Shown: positions 6,770-13,050 of the stretch, piece after piece | How positions within the stretch are numbered: position 1 is the first letter of the stretch | Layout: the number at the start of each line of letters is the position of its first letter | Origin: Alphaproteobacteria bacterium | GTDB taxonomy: Bacteria; Pseudomonadota; Alphaproteobacteria; UBA3830 | Reading direction: 5' to 3' | DNA: 13,050 nucleotides | Assembly (NCBI GenBank): GCA_025998735.1 | Contig: BNWJ01000029.1 | Coordinates: 1 to 13,050 of the forward strand | Notes under the pieces: model-generated | Seen by the model: the letters and a program-made list of their open reading frames with translations, nothing else | Told to the model about the DNA's origin: nothing | Databases searched by the model: none | Made by a program: the position numbers and the translations under genes

Positions 6770-6774
6770 AAAAA

Positions 6775-7923
6775 ATGAATTATACCATAAATAAGTTCTT
6801 GTTAGCGGCCACATCTGTGTTGTCGCTTTATACAGTAGATGTGGTGAATGGGGCGAAAAGAATTTCCAACGGCGAAGATAGACGTTGGGACACCTTCGAC
6901 CCTATGGAAATCCGACCATATAACACATGGCAGGAGCCCTACACCCACCGTGGGGACGTAGTTGAGCAGGACCGGAGGCGGGAAGATTCGAATGACACCG
7001 ATTTCGACACAAGCGATGATTCCGAAGACGAGGCAGCCGGTACGGGGGGCGCAGCGGGCACTGGGCCTTCAGAGCCCCAAGAACAGACCTCGGACGAGTC
7101 ACCAGCGGGTGCGGGAGCTGGCGCATCTTCTGGGGGAACAACTGCTGCTCCACCGTCACGCCAGCCGGCGGCAAGATCAAAGGGCGTCGAGCGAGCACGG
7201 AAAAATCTAGAAAAGGAGCTGGTAAAAGAAGAGGAGAAGCGACAGAAAGAACAGGCAAAGCAACGAAAGAAGCAACAAAAACTGGAAGCAAAACAGCGAA
7301 AACAGCAAGAGAAGACAGACCAAGCACGAGAGAAGGAAGCCCAAAAACAGAGTGCTATCGGATATGTAGATCGCGAAATGACCTTAGCATTTAACAACAT
7401 GGCTGATATATTAAAAAAAAGCAAAGGACCTGTCATTCCTCAGCAAGAAGCGAATGCAATATATCATTTGTATCATCTAGGCATAGTGGGCGGACAACTA
7501 GCAGGCGGAAGTCAGGGGGAGGGCGCCGTACCTCCGACTCATACTCTTGGTAATAACTCCTGGTTCTGTGCTGCTTTCGACAAAGCTATGCAAGACCTGC
7601 CTCCTGATTTGGTCAACCGGGCTCTGTTGGCGCTATCCTTGGTACCTTGCCAGCCGATCGAACCGGAACATACGCCTGCCACACTAGGTAAAGCAAGCAA
7701 CCCGCTCAGTAGATTCGGCGGCATGACGCTCGATGCTTTGAACAGCTTGGCTAGCAAGGCTAAGACCGCAGGAGTGCGAGCGCTTGAAGCAGTTACTGTC
7801 GGAATGACGGACCCCGACATCCATAGGATTTTTCTGCTGACAGTGAGAAGGTTAGCCGAAAGCCGAGGGTATAAATATTTGCTAGAGCTTATAACGTCGG
7901 CAGGCGAGAGGATTCCAAACTAA
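6775..7923 (+). CDS. Secreted low-complexity / coiled-coil protein of unknown function
   Basis: The family is not recognised. Promoter and RBS positions favour the ATG at 6775, giving 382 residues. Residues 1-26 form a plausible signal peptide (basic Lys7, core FLLAATSVLSLYTV, V-N-G before the cut). Residues about 65-90 are acidic (DSNDTDFDTSDDSEDE), 88-130 are Gly/Ala/Ser/Thr/Pro low complexity, and about 136-195 are a Lys/Glu/Gln-rich, Ala-dotted stretch that should form a charged helix or coiled coil, TolA-like in composition only. From about 195 to 382 there is a more ordinary, probably helical domain with two cysteines (265 and 292) that could pair outside the cytoplasm. The low-complexity part is more GC-rich than the flanking genes. 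The gene stands alone between inverted copies of a mobile element. A secreted host-interaction protein is a reasonable guess, but nothing shows the target. Confidence 0.75.
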   Translation: MNYTINKFLLAATSVLSLYTVDVVNGAKRISNGEDRRWDTFDPMEIRPYNTWQEPYTHRGDVVEQDRRREDSNDTDFDTSDDSEDEAAGTGGAAGTGPSEPQEQTSDESPAGAGAGASSGGTTAAPPSRQPAARSKGVERARKNLEKELVKEEEKRQKEQAKQRKKQQKLEAKQRKQQEKTDQAREKEAQKQSAIGYVDREMTLAFNNMADILKKSKGPVIPQQEANAIYHLYHLGIVGGQLAGGSQGEGAVPPTHTLGNNSWFCAAFDKAMQDLPPDLVNRALLALSLVPCQPIEPEHTPATLGKASNPLSRFGGMTLDALNSLASKAKTAGVRALEAVTVGMTDPDIHRIFLLTVRRLAESRGYKYLLELITSAGERIPN

Positions 7924-7970
7924 GGGGTTTCTGTTGCACTACTCGGGGACTGTTGCCAAATACACTGGGC

Positions 7971-8078
7971 TCACCATTTTTGTATAGATGAAGCGACACC
8001 GTTCTGATCACGAATTCGTTTGTCTACCTTATTCGGTAATAGTTCCTTGGCGGTTTTTGCCCCGTGGCGAAGCCATTA
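7971..8078 (-). pseudogene. Possible transposase C-terminal scrap
   Basis: A 34-codon open stretch on the minus strand, bounded by TAA (8076-8078) and TGA (7971-7973), contains the string AKELLPNKVDKRIRDQN. This resembles the segment before and around a conserved Asp in IS5-type DDE transposases (AKxLL....V..VI.DKGYDA). A related 20-bp DNA segment with 2 mismatches lies inverted at 6445-6464 and also reads KELLPN. It is too short for a firm call and could be chance. Confidence 0.3.
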
Positions 8079-8147
8079 GACCTGTTGCAAAAGCCTCTTG
8101 GAGTCACTGATTATCAGGATCAAAAATAGGCCTACGCAACAGGTCTA
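8077..8147 (-). repeat. 71-bp palindromic hairpin element, copy 3
   Basis: Same 71-bp unit as at 2209-2279 and 2364-2434 but in the opposite orientation, with one substitution (the plus strand reads GGATCAAAA where the others, reverse-complemented, read GGACCAAAA). The 12-bp perfect inverted ends and palindromic centre are kept. It is 5 bp from the inverted end of the 8153-8426 element. Confidence 0.85.
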
Positions 8148-8152
8148 TTATT

Positions 8153-8426
8153 GAGACCGCTGCATACTGAGATATTCCTCCACCCTTCGGTGCTTTCAGC
8201 GCACGCAACATTCCTTTCTAAGGAATCCTCAAGTACACCTAGGATCTGCGTAAAAATAACTTGAACTTTTGTCTTGCGTAAATGCTGTAATTCCATTCAA
8301 CACACCTCATTGAAAGTTCATTTTATTTTCGCACGAAGCCCTAGTACACCGCGGTCCAGTGCTGCGTTCTTCCTCGCTCTACGACACAAGTGTCTTGCGA
8401 CAAATATCTAATTATGCAGCGGTCTC
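8153..8426. mobile_element. Short element with 24-bp terminal inverted repeats, interrupted
   Basis: GAGACCGCTGCATA at 8153-8166 continues into AGATATT. The reverse complement of 8403-8426 is the same sequence with 22 of 24 positions matching. Removing the 103-bp insertion and one 8-bp duplication leaves about 163 bp, with no ORF. It looks like a MITE or an internally deleted IS; no target duplication was found at its own ends. Confidence 0.6.
8240..8342 (-). mobile_element. 103-bp palindromic element, copy 2, with 8-bp target duplication
   Basis: Reverse complement of the 6484-6586 unit, about 91% identical by hand count and the same length. It is flanked by perfect 8-bp direct repeats AGTACACC (8232-8239 and 8343-8350). 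The matching length, inverted ends (TAGGATCTGCG... and AGGGCTTCGTGCG...) and target duplication together make true transposition likely. No transposase is encoded, so it must have been moved in trans. Confidence 0.8.
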
Positions 8427-8570
8427 TTATCGCCTGTGTTGCAGGCGCTCGGCTGCCGGCGACGCGCGTTAAAGATTAGTTAAGGGATAACCTGGGCATG
8501 TTTTTTCTTCAAAGCATGGAGTCTCTGCGTGTTGTTTAAATAATTCGTTCGGGTTATTTCTCAACTGTTC

Positions 8571-11500
8571 CTAAGTGGATCCAACGTCACGTTGTTTGAA
8601 AATTCCGCATAGTGTTGGGAATATTGTGAGGACGAAGATTGTTCCCCAGAATAGTCCGCCGGTTAGTATGATTCCGATGCATCTGCGAGACTCGAATCCG
8701 TAATCACCAGGGATCACCAGCGGAATGGATCCGAAGAACATGGCTCCGGTCGTTATCAAAATCGGTCGTAGTCGAATGATAGCAGCTTCTCGAATCCCTT
8801 CCACAGCGGATTTCCCCTGTGCCATAAGTTGATTTGTGAATTCCACGATCAGGATTCCATGCTTTGTTATGAGTCCAATGAGAGTGATGAGTCCCACCGA
8901 CGTGTAAATATTCAGCGAAATTCCCGCAATCCAGATGCTGAAAAGCGCGCCCGCACAGGCCAGCGGAGCCGTCAGAAGTACCAGTAGCGGATCTCGAAAA
9001 TTGTTAAATTGCAGCGACAGAATCGCGAAAATAAAAATGATGGCCAGCACAAAAAGCATCATCATTGTCCTAGAAGATTTTTGAACGGATTCCGCTGATC
9101 CAAGCGGTGCTTTCTTGTAGTATTGCGGAAGATTTTCATTGATGATTTTCATGCCGGCATCAAGTGTATCGGAAAATTTCGCATTTGGTGCCACACTGAA
9201 CGCCAATTTCGCCGCCCGCATTTGGTTATGATGATAAAACTGACTTGGCTCCGTTGATGGAATCATTTTTGCGACCACGTCCAGCGAAATCCTTTTGCCA
9301 GCAGTGTTCGTAACGTAAATTCCAGACAAATCCCACGGTTTTTCGGAGCTCTCGATTAAAATGTCATAGGAGATTCCGTCCTTCTGAAATGTAAGATTGC
9401 GATTTCCACTGAAAAACACCTCCAGCGTCTTGGAAATCTGCTCATTTGTTATACCAAGTTTCGACGCCTTATCATGATCAACGCAAATTTTATAGGTCAG
9501 ATTGTTGAGATCCAAATCGTGACCAGGATTTTCACAGAGTGGATTTTTCATGAGCTCTCCCCTCACTTTCTCCAGGTTTTTGTATAGTTCCTGATACGTT
9601 CCACTGGTGGAAATGGCCAGGCGCACTCGAGAAGAGCCATTATCATTCGACGAAATTCCAGGAAGATTGGTATCTTCGCTCCAGACGTAAACGTCCTGAG
9701 AGGGAAAATCCTGGACCTTTTTGTTCAAATCAGCGGCGATGTTCTCCGCCGATCGATGGCGTTTTGTCTTTTCAACCAGCGGAAGAAATAGATAGGAGGA
9801 ATCTTCGTATATATAATTGACGCAGTATTTGATCTCGCTCATTCCATCGAGAAATCTGCTGACCTTCAGCGCTTGAGCTTCATAGTAATCCACATCTTTC
9901 CCATAGAGCGAAGGCAAATAGGCCATAACAATGCCGCGATCCTCTTGTGGAGCCGTTTCCTGCGGAAGAGTTGCGAGAAATATCACGGTAATCACAAGCG
10001 AACCGGTCGCCACCGAAAATGCTAGCATTTTTCGCTGTAACATACGCACCAAGAATGTGCGATATTTTTCCGTAAATTTCTGAAAAACGACATCGATTTG
10101 TGGAAATGGACGCACTTCCTTTTGTTTCAGCAAAACCGAACACATGAGCGGCGATAACGTCAGCGCCACTAACCCGGAAATCAAAACGCTTCCGGCAAGA
10201 GCAACGGCAAATTCAATGAATAATTGTCCGATGGCTCCCCTAAGAAAAACAAATGGCGCGTAAACACTGACGAGAGTGAGCGTCATAGCGACAATGGCCC
10301 AGCCAATTTCCTGCGCTCCCTTCACTGATGCCTCGATTCTCGACATTCCGTTTTCCATGTGCCTCGAAATATTTTCCAGCACAACGATGGCATCGTCCAC
10401 CACAAGACCAACGGCCAAAACGATCGCCAGTAGCGTCATAATATTGATGGAAAATCCGAACATTTTCAGAAACACAATTGCTCCAATGATGGAAATCGGA
10501 ATTGTAATGATGGGAATGAGCGTTGCCCGCACACTTCTCAGAAAAATGAAAACGATCAGTAGCACCAATAAAATTGCCTCAAATGTTGCTGTTTCGGTGT
10601 TTTTTATGGCGCTGCGAACGAATTCCGCCTGATCAAGAATCGTGCAAATGGAAAAATCATTCGACATTTCCTTTTCTAATTTTTTGATTTCCTTCTGAAC
10701 AAGATTCGAAACATCAACGGGATTGGCGTCTGAAGCCACATTTATAGCAACAAAAGTCCCTGTTTTCCCATTAAGAATGCATTTTCCCCTTCTGCTGTCG
10801 TCCGATAGTTCAACAGTAGCAATGTCCTTCAGAAACACTGCTCGTTTTTTGTGTTTGACGTCTGAGAAATTTTGATGCTTCAGGATTATATTTTCGAAAT
10901 CTCCGATACTTTTCAATTCCGATTCCAGAGTTGCTGGTGTGATATTTCTGATTTTTCCGACTGGTCTTGAGATGTTTTCTTCGCCAATTGCTTTGCATAT
11001 TTCATCAACATTGATGCCAAACATATGTAGCTTTTGTGGATCCACATTGATTTTCGTGGTGTATTGATACGCCCAAACCTGCACAGAAGAAACACCGTCC
11101 ACGCTGCGAAAAGCGTTTTTTATCGTTACGTTTGCGAAATGCCCAAGTTCAAGAGAACTCATTGTTGCAGACTCAAGGGCAACGAGAATATGTGGTAGAA
11201 ATTCGCCATTCTGACCGCCACGGAAAATAGCCGGTTCACGAACTTCGCGCGGCAATCTATCTCTTGCCATGTTAATTGCGTCTCGCACAGAAGCCATTGC
11301 CTTGTCCATGGAAGCCCCCTCGAGAAATCTCAACTTAATCTTTGAGTACTCCGCAAAAGAGTGGGAAGTTACAGTCTCGATTCCCTCCACTCCAGCCAAT
11401 TGATCCTCCAGCACATTTGTTACGGACGATTCGATAACTTCCGGCGACGCGTTCCTATAAGTGGTGGAAACAGTAATCATCGGAATCTCAACTTTGGGAT

Positions 11501-11609
11501 ATTCCCGCACCAGAAGTGAATCGAGACTCAAAATCCCGACTACCACCAGCATCGTGTTCAAAACAATGGCGAAAACGGGATTTTTGATGAAAAACAAAGT
11601 GAAGTTCAT
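8571..11609 (-). CDS. RND-family (HAE1-type) efflux pump, inner-membrane subunit
   Basis: This is a proton-driven trimeric transporter that moves drugs or other amphiphilic compounds from periplasm or inner membrane to an outer-membrane channel. It has 1012 residues, slightly shorter than AcrB. Visible architecture: TM1 at about 10-30 (FFIKNPVFAIVLNTMLVVVG), a first periplasmic porter domain to about 335, TM2-TM6 from about 342 with the family signature GLVVDDAIVVLEN (401-413; Asp405/Asp406 of the proton relay), a second periplasmic domain, and a final TM cluster that includes GLITLIGLITKHGILIVEF, where Lys sits at the position of the AcrB TM10 relay lysine. The start ATG overlaps the stop of the adaptor gene (ATGA), so the two are coupled. 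The order adaptor-pump is typical; the outer-membrane factor is not in the window. Substrates cannot be predicted. Confidence 0.95.
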   Translation of the reverse strand: MNFTLFFIKNPVFAIVLNTMLVVVGILSLDSLLVREYPKVEIPMITVSTTYRNASPEVIESSVTNVLEDQLAGVEGIETVTSHSFAEYSKIKLRFLEGASMDKAMASVRDAINMARDRLPREVREPAIFRGGQNGEFLPHILVALESATMSSLELGHFANVTIKNAFRSVDGVSSVQVWAYQYTTKINVDPQKLHMFGINVDEICKAIGEENISRPVGKIRNITPATLESELKSIGDFENIILKHQNFSDVKHKKRAVFLKDIATVELSDDSRRGKCILNGKTGTFVAINVASDANPVDVSNLVQKEIKKLEKEMSNDFSICTILDQAEFVRSAIKNTETATFEAILLVLLIVFIFLRSVRATLIPIITIPISIIGAIVFLKMFGFSINIMTLLAIVLAVGLVVDDAIVVLENISRHMENGMSRIEASVKGAQEIGWAIVAMTLTLVSVYAPFVFLRGAIGQLFIEFAVALAGSVLISGLVALTLSPLMCSVLLKQKEVRPFPQIDVVFQKFTEKYRTFLVRMLQRKMLAFSVATGSLVITVIFLATLPQETAPQEDRGIVMAYLPSLYGKDVDYYEAQALKVSRFLDGMSEIKYCVNYIYEDSSYLFLPLVEKTKRHRSAENIAADLNKKVQDFPSQDVYVWSEDTNLPGISSNDNGSSRVRLAISTSGTYQELYKNLEKVRGELMKNPLCENPGHDLDLNNLTYKICVDHDKASKLGITNEQISKTLEVFFSGNRNLTFQKDGISYDILIESSEKPWDLSGIYVTNTAGKRISLDVVAKMIPSTEPSQFYHHNQMRAAKLAFSVAPNAKFSDTLDAGMKIINENLPQYYKKAPLGSAESVQKSSRTMMMLFVLAIIFIFAILSLQFNNFRDPLLVLLTAPLACAGALFSIWIAGISLNIYTSVGLITLIGLITKHGILIVEFTNQLMAQGKSAVEGIREAAIIRLRPILITTGAMFFGSIPLVIPGDYGFESRRCIGIILTGGLFWGTIFVLTIFPTLCGIFKQRDVGST

Positions 11610-12742
11610 TTGACCGCCATTTTTTCAGACGCTTTTGGAGCGATTTTCACTTCCATGTCCTCGGACAGCCGGTCTTGTCCAACGCAAATAATTTCATCGT
11701 TTTCCTTTAGTCCCTTTAAAATGGCAACTCTTTCCTTATTTCGAATGCCGAGCTCAACTTCCTGCAGAACAGTTTTTCCTTTTTCAACAACATAAACGAC
11801 GTTTTTACCGTTTCTAAAGAAAACCGCGCTGTAGGGAATGACAATCACGTCTTTTTTCTGCTCAACAACAAGCCTGACATTGACCAACTCCCCCACAAGT
11901 GCTGGCAGCACCTGCGTTGATGCTTTTCTATCTTCTGAATTGTGTGCATGATGTGCTTGCGATGTAGAAGCTGAATTAGTAAACGGGGCCAGCATCACGC
12001 TGGTCATGCTGGCGCTTGCCGGACACATGTGACTCTCTTCGTCAATGGCTTTTTGAACATGAGTTAATTTCAGTGGCGCTTGGTTGACGTAGAGCAACTG
12101 TCCCGGCTCGATTTTTGCGACATACTGGCTGGGAATTTCAAATTCTACCTGAAGCTGCTCAGGATTATAAAAGCTTGCCAATGGACAGCCTTCGGCGACT
12201 TGTTCTCCGTCTTTGACCTTGTATGCTCCTAAAATTCCGTCGAAAGGAGCTTCCACCATGGTATTTTTTTGTTCGATTCTCGCCTTTGCCAGATCCTTTT
12301 CCGCTTCCATCAGAGCACAAAGTGTATCTTCCGATTCTTTTTTGGATTTGACGCCTTTTTGAGTCAATAGTCGCATTCTTTCGTACTGATCTCGAGCGAT
12401 TTTCTCAACTGCCATCGATAGTTCGTAGGTTTTTTCGATGTCTGGGTTTTCGATTTTCGCTATGACATCGCCTTTTTTCAGAACGGATCCGGCCAAAATC
12501 AGCGTATCAATTGTGCCTCTGGCCTTGGCAGTCAATACACAATAATGCTTCGGACGAACTGTGCCGATCAAATCGATTTCATGATTTATTTCGGATTTGG
12601 TAACTTTTTCTGTTTCCACGACTTTGGGAGGCTCTGGCTCAGGTGATTTCTGATTGAAAAACCTGAAATAGGCGCCTATTCCCACAAGAAACAAAAAAAC
12701 TATAACAAGATATTTTTCTCGGAGAAATTTCAATGCGCTCAT
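11606..12742 (-). CDS. RND efflux periplasmic adaptor (MFP / HlyD-like)
   Basis: The frame can be opened at a GTG (12766), but the ATG at 12742 begins with a proper membrane-anchor segment (MSALKFLREKYLVIVFLFLVG), so 378 residues are preferred. There is no lipobox; it is anchored by this helix. A Pro-rich linker follows, then a split biotinyl-lipoyl domain (GTVRPKHYCVLTAKARGTID with the return strand APFDGILGAYKVKDGEQV), between which lies an alpha-helical hairpin (about residues 103-160, YELSMAVEKIARDQYERM...EAEKDLAKARIEQ). The beta-barrel (LQVEFEIPSQYVAKIEPGQ) and a membrane-proximal C-terminus complete the fold. In the beta-barrel, the place where the usual ID..TRT strand is expected holds a low-complexity stretch rich in Ser, Ala, Met and His (about 237-277, including HMCPASASM and HHAHN). 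It overlaps the pump gene by 4 nt and has its own promoter upstream. Confidence 0.92.
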   Translation of the reverse strand: MSALKFLREKYLVIVFLFLVGIGAYFRFFNQKSPEPEPPKVVETEKVTKSEINHEIDLIGTVRPKHYCVLTAKARGTIDTLILAGSVLKKGDVIAKIENPDIEKTYELSMAVEKIARDQYERMRLLTQKGVKSKKESEDTLCALMEAEKDLAKARIEQKNTMVEAPFDGILGAYKVKDGEQVAEGCPLASFYNPEQLQVEFEIPSQYVAKIEPGQLLYVNQAPLKLTHVQKAIDEESHMCPASASMTSVMLAPFTNSASTSQAHHAHNSEDRKASTQVLPALVGELVNVRLVVEQKKDVIVIPYSAVFFRNGKNVVYVVEKGKTVLQEVELGIRNKERVAILKGLKENDEIICVGQDRLSEDMEVKIAPKASEKMAVK

Positions 12743-12793
12743 ACCATTTCCCAGTGCTTGCAGCACATGCGTTTACTATGCTGAATCCCATTT

Positions 12794-12822
12794 ACTATAT
12801 AGATTTTTCTTCGGTAGTGCAA
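12794..12822 (-). promoter_or_regulatory. Sigma-70-type promoter of the RND efflux operon
   Basis: On the minus strand TTGCAC (12817-12822) is followed after exactly 17 bp by TATAGT (12794-12799). The predicted start near 12787 leaves a leader of about 45 nt to the ATG at 12742. No operator palindrome or adjacent regulator gene was recognised within the window. Confidence 0.7.
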
Positions 12823-12935
12823 ACAGTATCTGCGACAGGGCTCACCATCATTTGAGTTGTTGATAATCATTGTACGCAGATTTTTTTGTCATCTGAGGAA
12901 TGTGCAGCAACGTATGGATGCTAAAAAAAATCGCG

Positions 12936-13050
12936 GTAGACGGGGTACGGCTTTGGCGGCCGTCCCCACCCCGCACGGAACCGTGCTGGCGGATTTCCCG
13001 CACACGGCTCTTGATATTAGCTTTGGATTTTGCTCCTATGTGCCAGCTTA
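12936..13050 (-). mobile_element. 3' end of a group II intron (domains V and VI), truncated by window edge
   Basis: On the minus strand, 13010 to 12978 reads as a 33-nt domain V: lower stem GAGCCGTG/CACGGTTC, the AGC catalytic triad at positions 2-4, an upper GCGG/CCGC stem with a GAAA-type loop, and the usual bulge on the 3' side. It is followed by a domain VI hairpin (12967 to 12942) in which GGGGACGGC pairs with GCCGT-A-CCCC, leaving one bulged adenosine (complement of 12946), as expected for the branch point. The intron would end in CTAC at about 12936 (an AY 3' end). The spacing from the bulged A is 10 nt, a little longer than usual, so the exact boundary is uncertain. Domains I-IV and any intron-encoded reverse transcriptase would be to the right. 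A T8 tract follows at about 12923-12930. Confidence 0.8.

Larger units (their letters stand above)
6378..6774. other. Intergenic region upstream of the secreted-protein gene
   Basis: The stretch holds a 20-bp segment (6445-6464) that recurs inverted at 8029-8048, the first 103-bp palindromic element (6484-6586), and the promoter and RBS of the following gene (6715-6743, 6765-6769). A short in-frame string ending PKELLPNN MGE-stop at about 6436-6477 resembles the transposase-like scrap at 7971-8078. Nothing else is recognised in 6587-6714. Confidence 0.6.
7924..8570. other. Repeat-rich intergenic region between convergent genes
   Basis: The 647 bp contain, in order: CTGTTGC-bearing sequence at 7928-7960, a transposase-like scrap on the minus strand (7971-8078), the third 71-bp hairpin element (8077-8147), and an element with 24-bp inverted ends (8153-8426) interrupted by a 103-bp element (8240-8342). 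The stretch 8427-8570 contains only small inverted repeats (for example GCCTG/CAGGC near 8432-8446). No convincing terminator was found for either convergent gene. Confidence 0.7.

Noticed and set aside
6703..6774. Upstream start for the secreted protein (ATG 6703)
   Set aside because: It lies before the promoter (6715-6743), lacks an RBS, and would bury the signal peptide; the ATG at 6775 has a GGAGA at the right distance.
6902..7436. Several overlapping frames antisense or shifted to the secreted-protein gene
   Set aside because: They are by-products of the GC-rich low-complexity and Lys/Gln-rich codons, with no initiation signals and no recognisable motifs.
7928..7965. IS6-like terminal repeat (GGGGACTGTTGCCAAATA)
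   Set aside because: The CTGTTGC core resembles IS6-family ends, but there is no partner end, no transposase and no target duplication, and CTGTTGC recurs in this region for other reasons.
8345..8570. Small structured RNA or 4.5S RNA gene near the repeat cluster
   Set aside because: Only short hairpins (GACAC/GTGTC, GCCTG/CAGGC) are present. The conserved SRP RNA core sequences and a terminator are absent, and half of the region belongs to the 24-bp-TIR element.
12743..12766. GTG start of the RND adaptor at 12766
   Set aside because: There is no RBS before it and it adds eight residues ahead of a clean membrane anchor; the ATG at 12742 is preferred, although it also has only a weak RBS.
12835..12847. 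Shared GGGCTCACCAT at 7968-7978 and 12838-12848
   Set aside because: Only 11 bp match, with no extension on either side; treated as chance.

Overview
This window looks like the genome of a host-associated alphaproteobacterium. The Ffh protein is of the alphaproteobacterial type: its start is MFDSFSKKISGIF and its G4 motif reads TRVDGD instead of TKxDGD. The rest fits a symbiont or intracellular lifestyle of the Holosporales or Rickettsiales kind. There is a large MORN-repeat protein, a secreted low-complexity/coiled-coil protein, several families of short palindromic mobile elements, and the 3' end of a group II intron. The order-level placement is inference, because no rRNA is present.

Layout. 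(1) 1-1850 (+): a MORN-repeat protein of at least 605 residues, whose true start almost certainly lies just off the left edge. (2) 1851-2490: a gene-poor stretch with a possible terminator, a good promoter plus RBS driving a 21-codon stump of a second copy of the MORN gene's 5' end, and two identical 71-bp hairpin elements. (3) 2491-6377 (+): ffh, an acyltransferase-3 membrane protein overlapping it by 4 nt, a TadD-like TPR lipoprotein, and a peptide deformylase-family protein that unexpectedly carries a lipoprotein-type N-terminus. The first three are tightly packed and the fourth follows after 55 bp, so they are probably one transcription unit. (4) 6378-8570: a single secreted protein of unknown function (6775-7923) with its own near-consensus promoter. 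It is embedded in repeat debris: a pair of 103-bp palindromic elements in inverted orientation, a third 71-bp hairpin element, a probable transposase scrap, and an element with 24-bp terminal inverted repeats (8153-8426) that was itself hit by one of the 103-bp elements, leaving an 8-bp target duplication. (5) 8571-12742 (-): a two-gene RND efflux operon (periplasmic adaptor, then inner-membrane pump) with overlapping stop and start codons and a clear sigma-70-type promoter at 12794-12822. No outer-membrane factor is visible. (6) 12936-13050 (-): domains V and VI of a group II intron whose body and any reverse transcriptase lie beyond the right edge.

Functionally, the window combines membrane-protein targeting (Ffh), envelope modification (acyltransferase, two lipoproteins, RND pump) and candidate host-interaction proteins (MORN protein, secreted coiled-coil protein). 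The most unusual observations are the lipoprotein-like deformylase in the ffh neighbourhood, the decapitated second MORN gene with an intact promoter, and the nested short palindromic elements around the secreted-protein gene.
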